Numbered from the stretch's first letter, positions 1-8,267 are shown. The stretch: 18,348 bases of DNA from an uncultured Lachnospiraceae bacterium (GCA_902795835.1 CADBNA010000229.1:1-18348); one strand, 5' to 3'. Notes: a model not told the origin generated them from the sequence alone. Numbers and translations are program-made.

Positions 1-1041
1 CATGACCATAACCACGGCCACTCCCATGTCCACAGGAATCTCGGTGACATCCGGCAGATCCTGTCGCAGGCGGAACTGACCGACGGCGCGAGAGCAATGG
101 CCGGGCGGATTTTCCTGATTCTGGCGGAGGCGGAAGCCGCTGTTCACGGAAAGCCTGTGGAAGAAGTTCATTTTCATGAAGTGGGAGCCGTGGATTCCAT
201 TGTTGACATAACTGCCGCGGCTGTCTGTCTGGACAATCTGGGCATCAGGGATGTGGTTATCCCGCAGATCTGCGAGGGCAGCGGGACAGTCCGTACGCAG
301 CACGGAATCCTTCCTGTTCCGGTGCCGGCTGTTTCGGCGATCTCCGCTGCATACGGACTTCCGCTGCATTTTACGGGACTGCATGGGGAATTCGTGACGC
401 CTACCGGAGCCGCTGTCGCCGCTGCCATCATGACGACAGACGTCATGCCTGACAGGTTCCGCATCCGGAAGCTCGGCATCGGAGCGGGCAAGAGAGACTA
501 TGAGCTGCCTGGCATGCTGCGGATCATGAGAATCGAGACAGAAGAGGGACAGACGGCAGAGAAGGATACAGCCGGAAAAGCTGAGATAGCCGGAAGGACC
601 GGAGTGGGGGATTTCATCTGGAAGCTGGAGTCGAATCTGGATGACTGCACCGGTGAAATCCTGGGGTATGTCATGGAGAGGCTTTTTGAAGCCGGAGCCC
701 GGGATGTGCACTATATGCCCGTATTCATGAAAAAGAACCGCCCTGCGTGGCAGCTGAATGTGATCTGCGACGAGGACAGGATTCCGGAGCTGGAGAGGAT
801 CATCTTTTCGGAAACAACTACGATCGGCATCCGGAGATGCCGGATGGAACGCACCGTTCTGGAACGGCGGGAAGGAGAAACGGAGACGCCTTTGGGCAGG
901 GTCCGGACGAAGATATGCCGGGTCGGGGACGGCGAAAAAATATATGCGGAATATGACAGCGCCGCTGCGGTGGCGAAGGAGAAGCAGGTTCCCCTGTCGG
1001 AGGTCTGCCGCCTGGCGGAAAGAGGGGGAAAACCCGGTTGA
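1..1041 (+). CDS. larC: LarC, nickel-pincer cofactor nickel insertase (5' end outside window)
   Basis: LarC inserts nickel into the pyridinium-3,5-bisthiocarboxylic acid mononucleotide cofactor used by lactate racemase and related epimerases. It acts in the cytoplasm. The frame is open from base 1, so 346 C-terminal residues are visible and the start lies upstream; internal ATGs such as the one at 97 are not the start. The first visible residues are His-rich (HDHNHGHSHVH), as in the metal-binding linker of this family. HFHEVGAVDSIVDI lies at about visible residues 57-70. The C-terminal (LarC2-like) part begins around LESNLDDCTGE. The two halves, split by a programmed frameshift in Lactobacillus larC, are here in one continuous frame. 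No larA, larB or larE is visible, so they would have to lie upstream or elsewhere. Family confidence is high. Confidence 0.93.
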   Translation, partial: HDHNHGHSHVHRNLGDIRQILSQAELTDGARAMAGRIFLILAEAEAAVHGKPVEEVHFHEVGAVDSIVDITAAAVCLDNLGIRDVVIPQICEGSGTVRTQHGILPVPVPAVSAISAAYGLPLHFTGLHGEFVTPTGAAVAAAIMTTDVMPDRFRIRKLGIGAGKRDYELPGMLRIMRIETEEGQTAEKDTAGKAEIAGRTGVGDFIWKLESNLDDCTGEILGYVMERLFEAGARDVHYMPVFMKKNRPAWQLNVICDEDRIPELERIIFSETTTIGIRRCRMERTVLERREGETETPLGRVRTKICRVGDGEKIYAEYDSAAAVAKEKQVPLSEVCRLAERGGKPG

Positions 1042-1044
1042 AGA

Positions 1045-1080
1045 AATCCTGTACCCGTTGTAGAATGGGTACAGGATTCT
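1045..1080 (+). terminator. Rho-independent terminator after larC
   Basis: A 12-bp perfect stem (AATCCTGTACCC at 1045-1056 with its complement at 1067-1078) has a 10-base loop and starts 3 bases after the larC stop. The following tract (CTATTATCTT) is only moderately T-rich, so termination may be incomplete. Confidence 0.7.
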
Positions 1081-1116
1081 ATTATCTTACAGCTTGAAGC
1101 TGCGGAGGTCTCAGAT

Positions 1117-4100
1117 ATGCCGGACAGTAAAAAAACAGTTCATTCAGCCCAGGGCAAAAGGCAGATCCTGATTGCTGATGACGAGATGATCAATCGGGAA
1201 TTGCTCGGAGCCATGCTTCAGAGTGAATATGAGATTCTCTTTGCCGGGAACGGTGCCGAGACAATGGATCAGATCCGCAGTCACAGGGATACGCTCTCAC
1301 TGGTCCTGCTGGACATCCTAATGCCTGTCATGTCCGGACTGGACGTGCTGAGGGCGATCCGGGAGGATGATACTCTCTCCGGAATACCGGTCATCGTGAT
1401 GACGGCGGAAAAAGATACAGAGATCGAGAGCCTGAAGCTCGGCGCGATCGATTTTATTCCCAAGCCGTATCCGGCGATTGGTGTGATCCAGGCACGGGTG
1501 CGCCGGACCATTGAGCTCTTTGAAGACCGGGAGACCATTAAAACCACGGAACGGGATGAACTGACCGGACTGTACAACAGGGAATATTTTTACCATTATG
1601 CCAGCCAGTTTGACCAGCTTCACCATGATCTTGCCATGGATGCCATTCTGGTGGATATCAACCATTTCCGCCTGATTAATGAGCGCTATGGAAAAGCATA
1701 CGGGGACAAAGTTCTCAAGACGATCGGTGAACAGCTCCGGAACCTGGTGAAAGAAGAGGAGGGAATCGTCTCGCGCAGAGACGCCGACACCTTTATGGTC
1801 TACTGCCCGCACCGGGAGGACTATCCTGCGTTTATAGAGCAGGCATCTGTCAGACTGACAGACGATGACTCTGCAGAAAACCGTGTCCGCCTGCGGATGG
1901 GGGTTTATTCATCTGTTGACAAAACCATAGATATGGAACGGCGCTTTGACCGGGCAAAGATGGCAGCTGACACTGTCAAGGGCAGCTTCAGCAGAAATAT
2001 CGGCTTTTACGATTATGCCCTGCATGAGCAGCAGATCTATGCGGAACGCCTGGTCGAAGATTTTTCCGCCGCTGTTGCCGAAAAACAGTTTCAGGTATAT
2101 TATCAGCCAAAGTTCGATATCCGTCCCGACACGCCTGTCCTGTCCAGCGCAGAAGCCCTGATCCGGTGGATTCATCCCGAACTGGGCATGATCAGCCCAG
2201 GTGTGTTCATTCCCCTTTTTGAGGACAACGGGCTGATACAGAGACTGGATACCTATGTCTGGCAGGAGACAGCCGCACAGATTCGTGACTGGAAAGACAG
2301 GCTGGGATATTCTGTACCTGTTTCCGTCAATGTCTCCCGGATTGACCTGTATGATCCGAAACTGTCGGAGACACTGAAGTCGATCCTGGAAGAACACGGA
2401 TTATCCGGGAGAGATCTCCTTCTGGAACTGACAGAATCCGCATATACACAGGATTCACGGCAGATCATAGAAACCGTTGAAAAACTGCGCAGTCAGGGGT
2501 TCCAGATTGAGATGGATGACTTCGGCACGGGCTATTCCTCCCTCAATATGATCTCTGCACTGCCGATTGACGCACTGAAGCTGGATATGCGGTTTATTCG
2601 TGACGCTTTCCGGGAGGGCGGCAACACGCATATGCTGGAGGTTATCATCGGGATTTCGGATTATTTAGCTGTACCCGTTATAGCCGAGGGCGTTGAGACA
2701 GAGGAGCAGCTGCATGTACTGAAGGCACTTGGCTGCGATCTTGTGCAGGGATATTTCTTTTCAAAACCGGTTCCGTCATCGGAGTTTGAAGCATTTATAC
2801 TCCAGAAAAAGGAGGCGGATATTGCGGCCCGGGAGAGAATCGGCCGTGCGGCGGACGGAGAAAACAAACCTGGCAGGAACACAGAGCGGGACAGACAGGC
2901 AAAGCTGAATGTTCTCAGGCGGAGAACAGATGCGGAGCAGAAGCAGAACACAGACCTGGTTCCGGAAGAAATGGAAGAGCATACCGGCATACAGCTGAAA
3001 ACCGCATCGGTGTTTTTTGTTATTCTTGCTTTTATTGCTGCCATGGCTCTGCTGACAGCGGATCTGCTGGTCACAAGAGGATATCAGAGAATGCAGCGCG
3101 CCAGCGACCGGTATATTGCGGCACAGATGGCAGCTGCCGATATGGAATCCGGATCAGATTATCTGTCGGACAGAGTGCGCTGCTTTGTGGTGACCGGTGA
3201 ACTGGAATATCTGGAAGACTTCATTGAGGAAGTCGATATCACACGGCGGCGGGATAAAGCTGTCGAAAAACTGGAAACACTGCTGGAGGGAAAGGACAGT
3301 GCCGCCCTTGAAAGCCTGAATGCGGCGCTGTCGCTATCCAATGAGCTGGTAGGAACGGAAAACTATGCCATGCGGCTGATTACAGAGGCCGCCGGCTATG
3401 ATGAGAAGGATATTCCTCCTGCCATTGCAGTGATTTCCCTGAGTGAAGAGGATGAGGCGCTTTCTCCGGCAGAGAAGAAGGAGAAGGCCCAGACACTGGT
3501 TTTTGACAATAACTACATGCATTACAAAGACCGCATCCGGGAGAATGTGGGACTGTGTACGCAGTCACTGATCCTCGCCTCCAGCCAGGAACTTGAAAAT
3601 GCATCAGCCAAGCTGGCATTGCTGGTCGACATTCAGACAGCCATGACCATCTTCTTCCTCCTGATCGTGCTGGCGATAGTGATCATCATTACCCGGATGA
3701 TCCGGAGACCGCTCACGAATATGGTCCAGAAGATGCAGACCCAGGAGATCATCACTCCTACGGGTGTCGAAGAACTGCGTTTTGTCACCAGGACCTACAA
3801 CAAAATTCTGCAGGAGAATCAGGAGGCACGGGAGAGACTCAGTCATGAGGCTTCCCATGATGCCCTGACAGGACTGTTCAACCGCGGAGCCTATGACCTG
3901 CTGATGGAGAGCGCGGACAAAGAACATATGGCACTGCTTCTGGTAGATGTGGATTACTTTAAATCCGTAAACGATACCTATGGGCATGCCGTGGGAGACA
4001 GAGTGCTCAAACGCGTTGCCGAAATTCTGAGGAACAGCTTCCGGTCGGTCGATATTCTCTGCCGGATCGGCGGCGATGAGTTTGCCGTGGTCATGACCCG

Positions 4101-4353
4101 TGTGAACAGCTCCATGAGTCAGCTCGTTCTGAACAAGATCAAACGGGCCAATGAACTGCTGCAGCATCCCAAAGACGACCTGCCCCCGGTCTCCCTGAGC
4201 GTCGGCGTGGCATTTTCAGACCGGAAGAATCCCCAGGGAGATATATTCAAAGACGCGGATACGGCCCTCTACCGGGTAAAAGACGCCGGAAGAAAAGGCT
4301 GTGCGATCTACGGCCCGGAGGATTATCCTGCGGATACTGAAGAAAAGAGATGA
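1117..4353 (+). CDS. REC / degenerate GGDEF / EAL / membrane sensor / GGDEF c-di-GMP protein
   Basis: This 1078-residue protein carries both c-di-GMP phosphodiesterase and diguanylate cyclase modules. A response-regulator receiver (about 15-130) has acidic D21/D22, phospho-acceptor D66, T96 and K116. The first GGDEF domain (about 150-300) is degenerate: DADTF at 222-226 replaces GGDEF. The EAL domain (about 320-590) has EAL at 346-348 plus LELTES, MDDFGTGYSSL, KLDMRFI and EGVET, so phosphodiesterase activity is expected. After a charged linker come membrane segments at about 629-652 and 842-865, enclosing a roughly 190-residue mostly helical extracytoplasmic region (four-helix-bundle or CHASE3-like). 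A HAMP-like stretch follows, then a canonical GGDEF (985-989) with an inhibitory-site RxxD at 976-979, so cyclase activity with product inhibition is expected. The RBS GGAGG is at 1104-1108. No histidine kinase is adjacent. The domain calls are secure; net activity is unknown. Confidence 0.93.
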   Translation: MPDSKKTVHSAQGKRQILIADDEMINRELLGAMLQSEYEILFAGNGAETMDQIRSHRDTLSLVLLDILMPVMSGLDVLRAIREDDTLSGIPVIVMTAEKDTEIESLKLGAIDFIPKPYPAIGVIQARVRRTIELFEDRETIKTTERDELTGLYNREYFYHYASQFDQLHHDLAMDAILVDINHFRLINERYGKAYGDKVLKTIGEQLRNLVKEEEGIVSRRDADTFMVYCPHREDYPAFIEQASVRLTDDDSAENRVRLRMGVYSSVDKTIDMERRFDRAKMAADTVKGSFSRNIGFYDYALHEQQIYAERLVEDFSAAVAEKQFQVYYQPKFDIRPDTPVLSSAEALIRWIHPELGMISPGVFIPLFEDNGLIQRLDTYVWQETAAQIRDWKDRLGYSVPVSVNVSRIDLYDPKLSETLKSILEEHGLSGRDLLLELTESAYTQDSRQIIETVEKLRSQGFQIEMDDFGTGYSSLNMISALPIDALKLDMRFIRDAFREGGNTHMLEVIIGISDYLAVPVIAEGVETEEQLHVLKALGCDLVQGYFFSKPVPSSEFEAFILQKKEADIAARERIGRAADGENKPGRNTERDRQAKLNVLRRRTDAEQKQNTDLVPEEMEEHTGIQLKTASVFFVILAFIAAMALLTADLLVTRGYQRMQRASDRYIAAQMAAADMESGSDYLSDRVRCFVVTGELEYLEDFIEEVDITRRRDKAVEKLETLLEGKDSAALESLNAALSLSNELVGTENYAMRLITEAAGYDEKDIPPAIAVISLSEEDEALSPAEKKEKAQTLVFDNNYMHYKDRIRENVGLCTQSLILASSQELENASAKLALLVDIQTAMTIFFLLIVLAIVIIITRMIRRPLTNMVQKMQTQEIITPTGVEELRFVTRTYNKILQENQEARERLSHEASHDALTGLFNRGAYDLLMESADKEHMALLLVDVDYFKSVNDTYGHAVGDRVLKRVAEILRNSFRSVDILCRIGGDEFAVVMTRVNSSMSQLVLNKIKRANELLQHPKDDLPPVSLSVGVAFSDRKNPQGDIFKDADTALYRVKDAGRKGCAIYGPEDYPADTEEKR

Positions 4354-4403
4354 GTCCCGGCCTTTGAAGAACAGGGTATGGGCAGTTTGAAAAGGAAAGC
4401 AGT

Positions 4404-5171
4404 ATGAACGGAAAACAGGCAGATGCCTACCTGGAAAGAATACAGTATACCGGAGACCGTGCCCTCACAGGGAAAACCCTGGATGAGCTGATCAGGGCCC
4501 ATATCGGGAAGGTGCCTTTTGAGAATCTGGATATCTACGAGTGGCACCAGGTGCCCTCACTGGAAGAAGAAGATCTCTATCACAAAATTGTGGACAGGCA
4601 CCGGGGAGGGTACTGCTTTGAGCTGAATACGATTTTCGGAGCGCTGCTCGATGCCCTCGGTTTCCCCGTGTATCCTGTCGTAGTGCGTCTGCTGGGCCCG
4701 GGGCCTCTGCGGCCGTATGCGCACAAGGGCCTGATTGCCTCTGCAGAGGGAAAACGCTGGTACTGCGATGTGGGATTCGGCGGTCCCGGCCCCAAGGGCG
4801 CTGTTGAACTGCGCGAAGGACTGCAGGAGATCGGCGGGGTTACATTCCGGGGAAATTTCCGGGCGGACGGTACATTCCTGATCGAGAGACTGGATGGGGA
4901 AGACTGGACAGAGGTCATGTATTTTGAAGAACGTCCGATCGAGCCGTGTGATTTCCTGCCGCTGAATTACTATCAGGCACGGTTCGAGGAGTCCTATTTC
5001 CTGATGGACCGCATGCTGAATCTGACGCTGCCGAACGGGAGCAAGGCGCTGACCGGCATGCATTTTACTCTTCGGGAAAACGGAAAGGTGACCGAAAAAG
5101 ACCTTGCATCAAAAGAGGAACTGGAGCAGCTGCTGCGCGAGGAATACGGTGTGGATGTCGTGCTGCCGTAA
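4404..5171 (+). CDS. nat: Arylamine N-acetyltransferase
   Basis: This cytoplasmic enzyme transfers an acetyl group from acetyl-CoA to arylamines, hydrazines or hydroxylamines through a cysteine acyl intermediate. The 255-residue length is typical. The catalytic triad is visible and normally spaced: C71 in RGGYCFELN, H107 in YAHKGL and D122 in YCDVGFG. The family signature VPFENLDI lies near residues 37-44. The AAGGAAAG upstream of the ATG supports this start. It lies 50 bp after the c-di-GMP gene with no clear terminator between, so read-through is possible, but no functional link is evident. The natural substrate cannot be read from sequence. Confidence 0.93.
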   Translation: MNGKQADAYLERIQYTGDRALTGKTLDELIRAHIGKVPFENLDIYEWHQVPSLEEEDLYHKIVDRHRGGYCFELNTIFGALLDALGFPVYPVVVRLLGPGPLRPYAHKGLIASAEGKRWYCDVGFGGPGPKGAVELREGLQEIGGVTFRGNFRADGTFLIERLDGEDWTEVMYFEERPIEPCDFLPLNYYQARFEESYFLMDRMLNLTLPNGSKALTGMHFTLRENGKVTEKDLASKEELEQLLREEYGVDVVLP

Positions 5172-5304
5172 TCTGCTTTTGGCGACTGAGTCATTTTTAT
5201 CAGCCGGGAATGGGAAACCGGTGTTATATATGTTAATTCCTCGCAAACGGGAAGACGCCCGTCTCTGCAGGCGGCAGGAAGGCCAGTATAGCAGGAGTCA
5301 AAAA

Positions 5305-5529
5305 ATGTTCAGATGGATGAAAAAAAACCAGAAACCGGAAAGAGTAGTGTACGACCCCGCCGAGAAATACCCGGCGATCCGATGCAGCATCTGCACCGGC
5401 GAGCAGGTGGGCGGTCTGCAGAGACGCGGTAACGGCGCCTTTGAGGAACTGATGCTGATCCGCAACGACAGGGATCTGCAGACTTTCTGCGAGATGATGG
5501 GGACGACAGATATTCCGAAATTGTTTTAG
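5305..5529 (+). CDS. Small uncharacterised protein with SICTGEQV motif
   Basis: This 74-residue protein begins MFRWMKKNQKPERVVYDP and contains RCSICTGEQVGGLQ followed by EELMLIRNDRDLQTF. I chose the ATG at 5305 because AGGAG (5293-5297) sits 7 bases upstream. The frame is also open back to 5104, but that would overlap the acetyltransferase gene and lacks this signal. The basic, aromatic N-terminus followed by a compact domain resembles short hypothetical proteins I have seen in Clostridia. I do not know their function and do not assign one. A terminator follows at 5552, so the gene may be a single transcription unit or the end of the acetyltransferase unit. That it is a gene is likely. Confidence 0.72.
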   Translation: MFRWMKKNQKPERVVYDPAEKYPAIRCSICTGEQVGGLQRRGNGAFEELMLIRNDRDLQTFCEMMGTTDIPKLF

Positions 5530-5551
5530 CCGCATACAGGCAGCGTATGAT

Positions 5552-5582
5552 GGGATCGCGCGCAGGAGTGATCCCGTTTTCT
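5552..5582 (+). terminator. Rho-independent terminator
   Basis: An 8-bp stem with one G-U pair (GGGATCGC at 5552-5559, GTGATCCC at 5568-5575) has an 8-base loop and is followed by GTTTTCT. It lies 22 bp after the small CDS and just before ilvA, separating the two. Confidence 0.7.
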
Positions 5583-5595
5583 ATGGAGGGAAGAA

Positions 5596-6822
5596 ATGGG
5601 AACGGATAAGATGCTCACACTGGAAGCCTTTGAAGAGGCCTCCGAAGCAGTCCGGAAAGTAACGCAGGAAACAAAACTGATTTACAGCAAATATTTCAGC
5701 GACAGGACCGGGAACCGCGTCTATTTCAAGCCTGAGAATATGCAGCTGACCGGTGCGTACAAGCTGAGGGGCGCATATTATACAATTGGCACACTGACGG
5801 AGGAGGAGCGCAGCCGCGGCCTGATCACGGCTTCCGCCGGCAACCATGCACAGGGTGTGGCTTATGCGGCACAGTGCTGCGGGGCAAAGGCGGTGATCGT
5901 TATGCCGACGACCACTCCCCTGATCAAGGTAGAGCGGACCAGAAGCTATGGGGCAGAGGTCGTCCTGTACGGAAATGTTTATGATGAGGCCTGTGAGAAG
6001 GCATATGAACTGGCGGAAAAAAACGGCTATACCTTCATTCATCCGTTCAACGACCTTCGCGTGGCAACCGGACAGGGAACCATTGCCATGGAGATTATTC
6101 AGGACCTTCCTTTTGTTGATTATATTCTGGTCCCCATCGGCGGGGGCGGCCTGGCCTGCGGCGTGTCGACGCTGGCAAAGCTTCTCCGCAAGGAAATCCG
6201 GGTAATCGGCGTGGAGCCTTCCGGCGCCGCATGCATGAAAGCCTCCCTGGAAGCGGGACATGTGACGACAGTCTCCCCGGTAAACACGATTGCGGACGGC
6301 ACCGCCGTACAGACTCCCGGAGATCTGGTGTTCCCCTATATTCAGGAAAATCTGGATGACATCATTACGGTTGACGATGAAGAACTGGTCGTGGCATTTC
6401 TGGACATGGTAGAGAACCACAAAATGATAGTCGAGAATTCAGGCCTGCTGACCGTGGCAGCTCTGAAGCACCTTGCCGTGAAGGACAAAAAGATCGTTTC
6501 CATCCTGAGCGGCGGAAATATGGATATCATCACCATGTCTTCCGTGGTTCAGAACGGACTGATCGCCCGTGACAGGATCTGTACGGTCTCTGTTCTGCTG
6601 CCGGACCGTCCCGGCGAACTGGTGCGGGTCTCTTCCATTATTGCCGACAAAAAAGGCAATGTCATCCGGCTGGATCACAATCAGTTCTACAGCACGAACA
6701 GGCAGGCCGCAGTGGAACTGAAGATTACCATGGAGACATACGGAACCCCGCATAAGAATGAGATCATGCAGGCTCTTGAAAAAGCGGGATTCTGTCCGAA
6801 GCAGATCAGACCCAATCTGTGA
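5596..6822 (+). CDS. ilvA: Threonine ammonia-lyase (threonine dehydratase) with C-terminal ACT domain
   Basis: This PLP enzyme deaminates L-threonine (and serine) to 2-oxobutanoate and ammonia, feeding isoleucine synthesis or threonine catabolism. It is 408 residues, the size of the short form with one ACT-type domain. The PLP lysine is K56 in GAYKLRGAY. SAGNHAQGVA and the phosphate-binding glycine loop PIGGGGLACG are intact. Residues from about 328 onward (VSVLLPDRPGEL) form the ACT-like regulatory domain. The start has GGAGGG about 5 bases upstream. No other ilv genes are nearby, which leaves biosynthetic and catabolic (tdcB-like) roles both possible. The enzyme call is secure; the pathway role is uncertain. 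Confidence 0.95.
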   Translation: MGTDKMLTLEAFEEASEAVRKVTQETKLIYSKYFSDRTGNRVYFKPENMQLTGAYKLRGAYYTIGTLTEEERSRGLITASAGNHAQGVAYAAQCCGAKAVIVMPTTTPLIKVERTRSYGAEVVLYGNVYDEACEKAYELAEKNGYTFIHPFNDLRVATGQGTIAMEIIQDLPFVDYILVPIGGGGLACGVSTLAKLLRKEIRVIGVEPSGAACMKASLEAGHVTTVSPVNTIADGTAVQTPGDLVFPYIQENLDDIITVDDEELVVAFLDMVENHKMIVENSGLLTVAALKHLAVKDKKIVSILSGGNMDIITMSSVVQNGLIARDRICTVSVLLPDRPGELVRVSSIIADKKGNVIRLDHNQFYSTNRQAAVELKITMETYGTPHKNEIMQALEKAGFCPKQIRPNL

Positions 6823-6864
6823 GAAGCAGGGTAAGAGACGGGAAACATATAAAAAGCTTATAGG

Positions 6865-6932
6865 TGCAGGCAATTGCGTAACGCACTCCGTCCGGTTCTG
6901 ATATCTTTTGAGAGGGGGTGCAATTACCTGCA
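6865..6932. repeat. Inverted repeat in the galM leader
   Basis: TGCAGGCAATTGC at 6865-6877 is complementary, with one mismatch, to GCAATTACCTGCA at 6920-6932. The enclosed segment holds a small GCG-TAA-CGC hairpin. In RNA it would form a 13-bp stem about 30 bases before the galM start codon; in DNA it could be an operator. I see no match to a riboswitch class I know. Confidence 0.4.
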
Positions 6933-6961
6933 TACAAATGCAAGGAAAGGAGAACAGAAAC

Positions 6962-7975
6962 ATGTCAGAAAAAATCGAAGCAAAAAGGTACACGATCAGT
7001 GCCGGCAGCATCTCCGCAGTTGTGACGGATTTCGGGGCATCGGTTATCAGCATCTTCGTGCCCGCTGCGGATGGCAGCATAAAGGATGTGGTGCTGGGCT
7101 ATGATGATTTTGTGTCTTACCGGAACGGAACCAGTCACCATGGCGCCGTGATCGGCAGAAACGGCAACCGGATCGCCAACGGCCGGTTTGAACTGAACGG
7201 CAAAGTCATTCAGATGCCGGTCAATGAGAACGGCAACAGCCTGCACAGCGGTCCGGACGGTTACGAATACCGTATCTGGCAGACCGCGGAGCAGATGCCG
7301 GATTCTGTTACGTTTGCCCTGCACAGCCCGGACGGAGACCAGGGTCTTCCCGGAAATCTGGATGTTCGCGTCACATACCGCGTGTCGGCGGACGGTACGC
7401 TCAGCCTGACCTATGAGGGCATCTCCGATGCCGATACCGTCTTCAATATGACCAATCACAGCTATTTCAACCTGGACGGCCATGACGGCAAAGAGATATA
7501 TGACCAGATGCTGCAGCTGAACTGCAGTGCCTTCTCGGAGGTGGCGGCCGGTTCGATTCCCACCGGAAAGCACATTGATGTGACGGACACGGTTTTTGAC
7601 TTCCGGACTCCGCACGCCATCGGTGAAAGAATAAATGCCGACAATGAACAGCTGAAAATGACAGGCGGCTATGATCACAATTATTTTGCAGACGGCACAC
7701 CGGGAAAATACAGGAAAATTGCAGAGGCCTGGTCGCCGGCTTCCGGGATTCAGATGGAGGTTTTCACAGATCTTCCCTGTGTTCAGTTCTATGCAGGCAA
7801 CAATATAAGAAAGGAATCCGGAAAGGGAGGCGCTGCCTATGGGCCCCGCAAAGGCTTCTGCCTGGAGACCCAGTACTGCCCGGATGCCGTGAACCGGCCG
7901 GCGGAACTGCAGCCGTTTGTAAAAGCCGGTGAGAAAGTCGTCTCAAGAACGTCATACAGATTCAGTCTCCGCTGA
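6962..7975 (+). CDS. galM: Aldose 1-epimerase (mutarotase)
   Basis: This enzyme interconverts the alpha and beta anomers of aldoses such as galactose and glucose. The 337-residue protein shows the family motifs GRNGNRIANGRF, H95 in NSLHSGPDG, H166 in NMTNHSYFNL (the general acid) and E302 in FCLETQYCPDAVN (the general base). The usual catalytic set is therefore complete. I chose the ATG at 6962 because AGGAG lies 9 bases upstream at 6948-6952. The frame extends to a TTG at 6908, but that would add 18 atypical residues and overlaps the leader inverted repeat. No other galactose genes are adjacent, so it appears to be a stand-alone carbohydrate gene downstream of ilvA. Confidence 0.95.
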   Translation: MSEKIEAKRYTISAGSISAVVTDFGASVISIFVPAADGSIKDVVLGYDDFVSYRNGTSHHGAVIGRNGNRIANGRFELNGKVIQMPVNENGNSLHSGPDGYEYRIWQTAEQMPDSVTFALHSPDGDQGLPGNLDVRVTYRVSADGTLSLTYEGISDADTVFNMTNHSYFNLDGHDGKEIYDQMLQLNCSAFSEVAAGSIPTGKHIDVTDTVFDFRTPHAIGERINADNEQLKMTGGYDHNYFADGTPGKYRKIAEAWSPASGIQMEVFTDLPCVQFYAGNNIRKESGKGGAAYGPRKGFCLETQYCPDAVNRPAELQPFVKAGEKVVSRTSYRFSLR

Positions 7976-8090
7976 AGTGTCCGAGGTGGACAAATATCTG
8001 AAAATAACATAATTAAACAAACAAATTAGACATATTTGAATATTAGAACAATAATAAAGAGAAAAATAAAAAAATTATTTGAAAACTATG

Positions 8091-8119
8091 TTGACAAATC
8101 CGTGGCCGTGTGTTAGTAT
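8091..8119 (+). promoter_or_regulatory. Strong sigma-A-type promoter with AT-rich upstream tract
   Basis: TTGACA (8091-8096), a 17-bp spacer and TAGTAT (8114-8119), with TG at 8111-8112 forming an extended -10. The preceding 100 bp (about 7990-8090) are very rich in A and T with A-tracts, resembling an UP element. The predicted start is near 8126. The segment 7976-8090 holds no gene; a weak TGTCC/GGACA hairpin just after galM lacks a T-run. Confidence 0.8.
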
Positions 8120-8191
8120 TACACCATCAAGAAACACATAAGAACTGAGACAGAGCTTCAGTTAATAGTTTCCTGAAGGAGGTACAGACCA

Positions 8192-8242
8192 TTGGATGTT
8201 TCACAGGTAAGATCTCTTCAGTATGAGGGTGGTACTGCATAG
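8192..8242 (+). CDS. Possible 16-residue leader peptide (TTG start)
   Basis: AAGGAGGT at 8176-8183 is a perfect Shine-Dalgarno, 8 bases before a TTG codon opening MDVSQVRSLQYEGGTA and a TAG stop. An overlapping ATG at 8196 would give only four codons. The ribosome site makes translation plausible; the peptide ends inside the T-box-like sequence. It has no run of one amino acid such as a classic attenuator would carry. Confidence 0.3.
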   Translation: MDVSQVRSLQYEGGTA

Positions 8243-8267
8243 CAGGTCCCCGCAAGAAAGACCTTTT
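8226..8267 (+). promoter_or_regulatory. T-box-like antiterminator/terminator sequence (possible remnant)
   Basis: AGGGTGGTACTGC (8226-8238) differs by one base from the T-box core AGGGTGGTACCGC. GCAGGTCCC follows at 8242-8250, allowing a CTGC/GCAG helix plus a GGG/CCC helix with a UGGUA bulge, as in a T-box antiterminator. AGGTC (8244-8248) could instead pair with GACCT (8260-8264), followed by TTT, as a weak terminator. Against it: only about 100 bases separate it from the predicted transcript start, no Stem I is apparent, and no aminoacyl-tRNA synthetase or amino-acid gene follows. Confidence 0.25.

Noticed and set aside
5104..5304. Upstream extension of the 74-residue small protein
   Set aside because: It would overlap the acetyltransferase gene out of frame. 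The ATG at 5305 has a well-placed AGGAG.
5581..6420. Minus-strand frame of 279 codons opposite ilvA
   Set aside because: ilvA has all catalytic motifs and a ribosome site; the antisense frame has neither.
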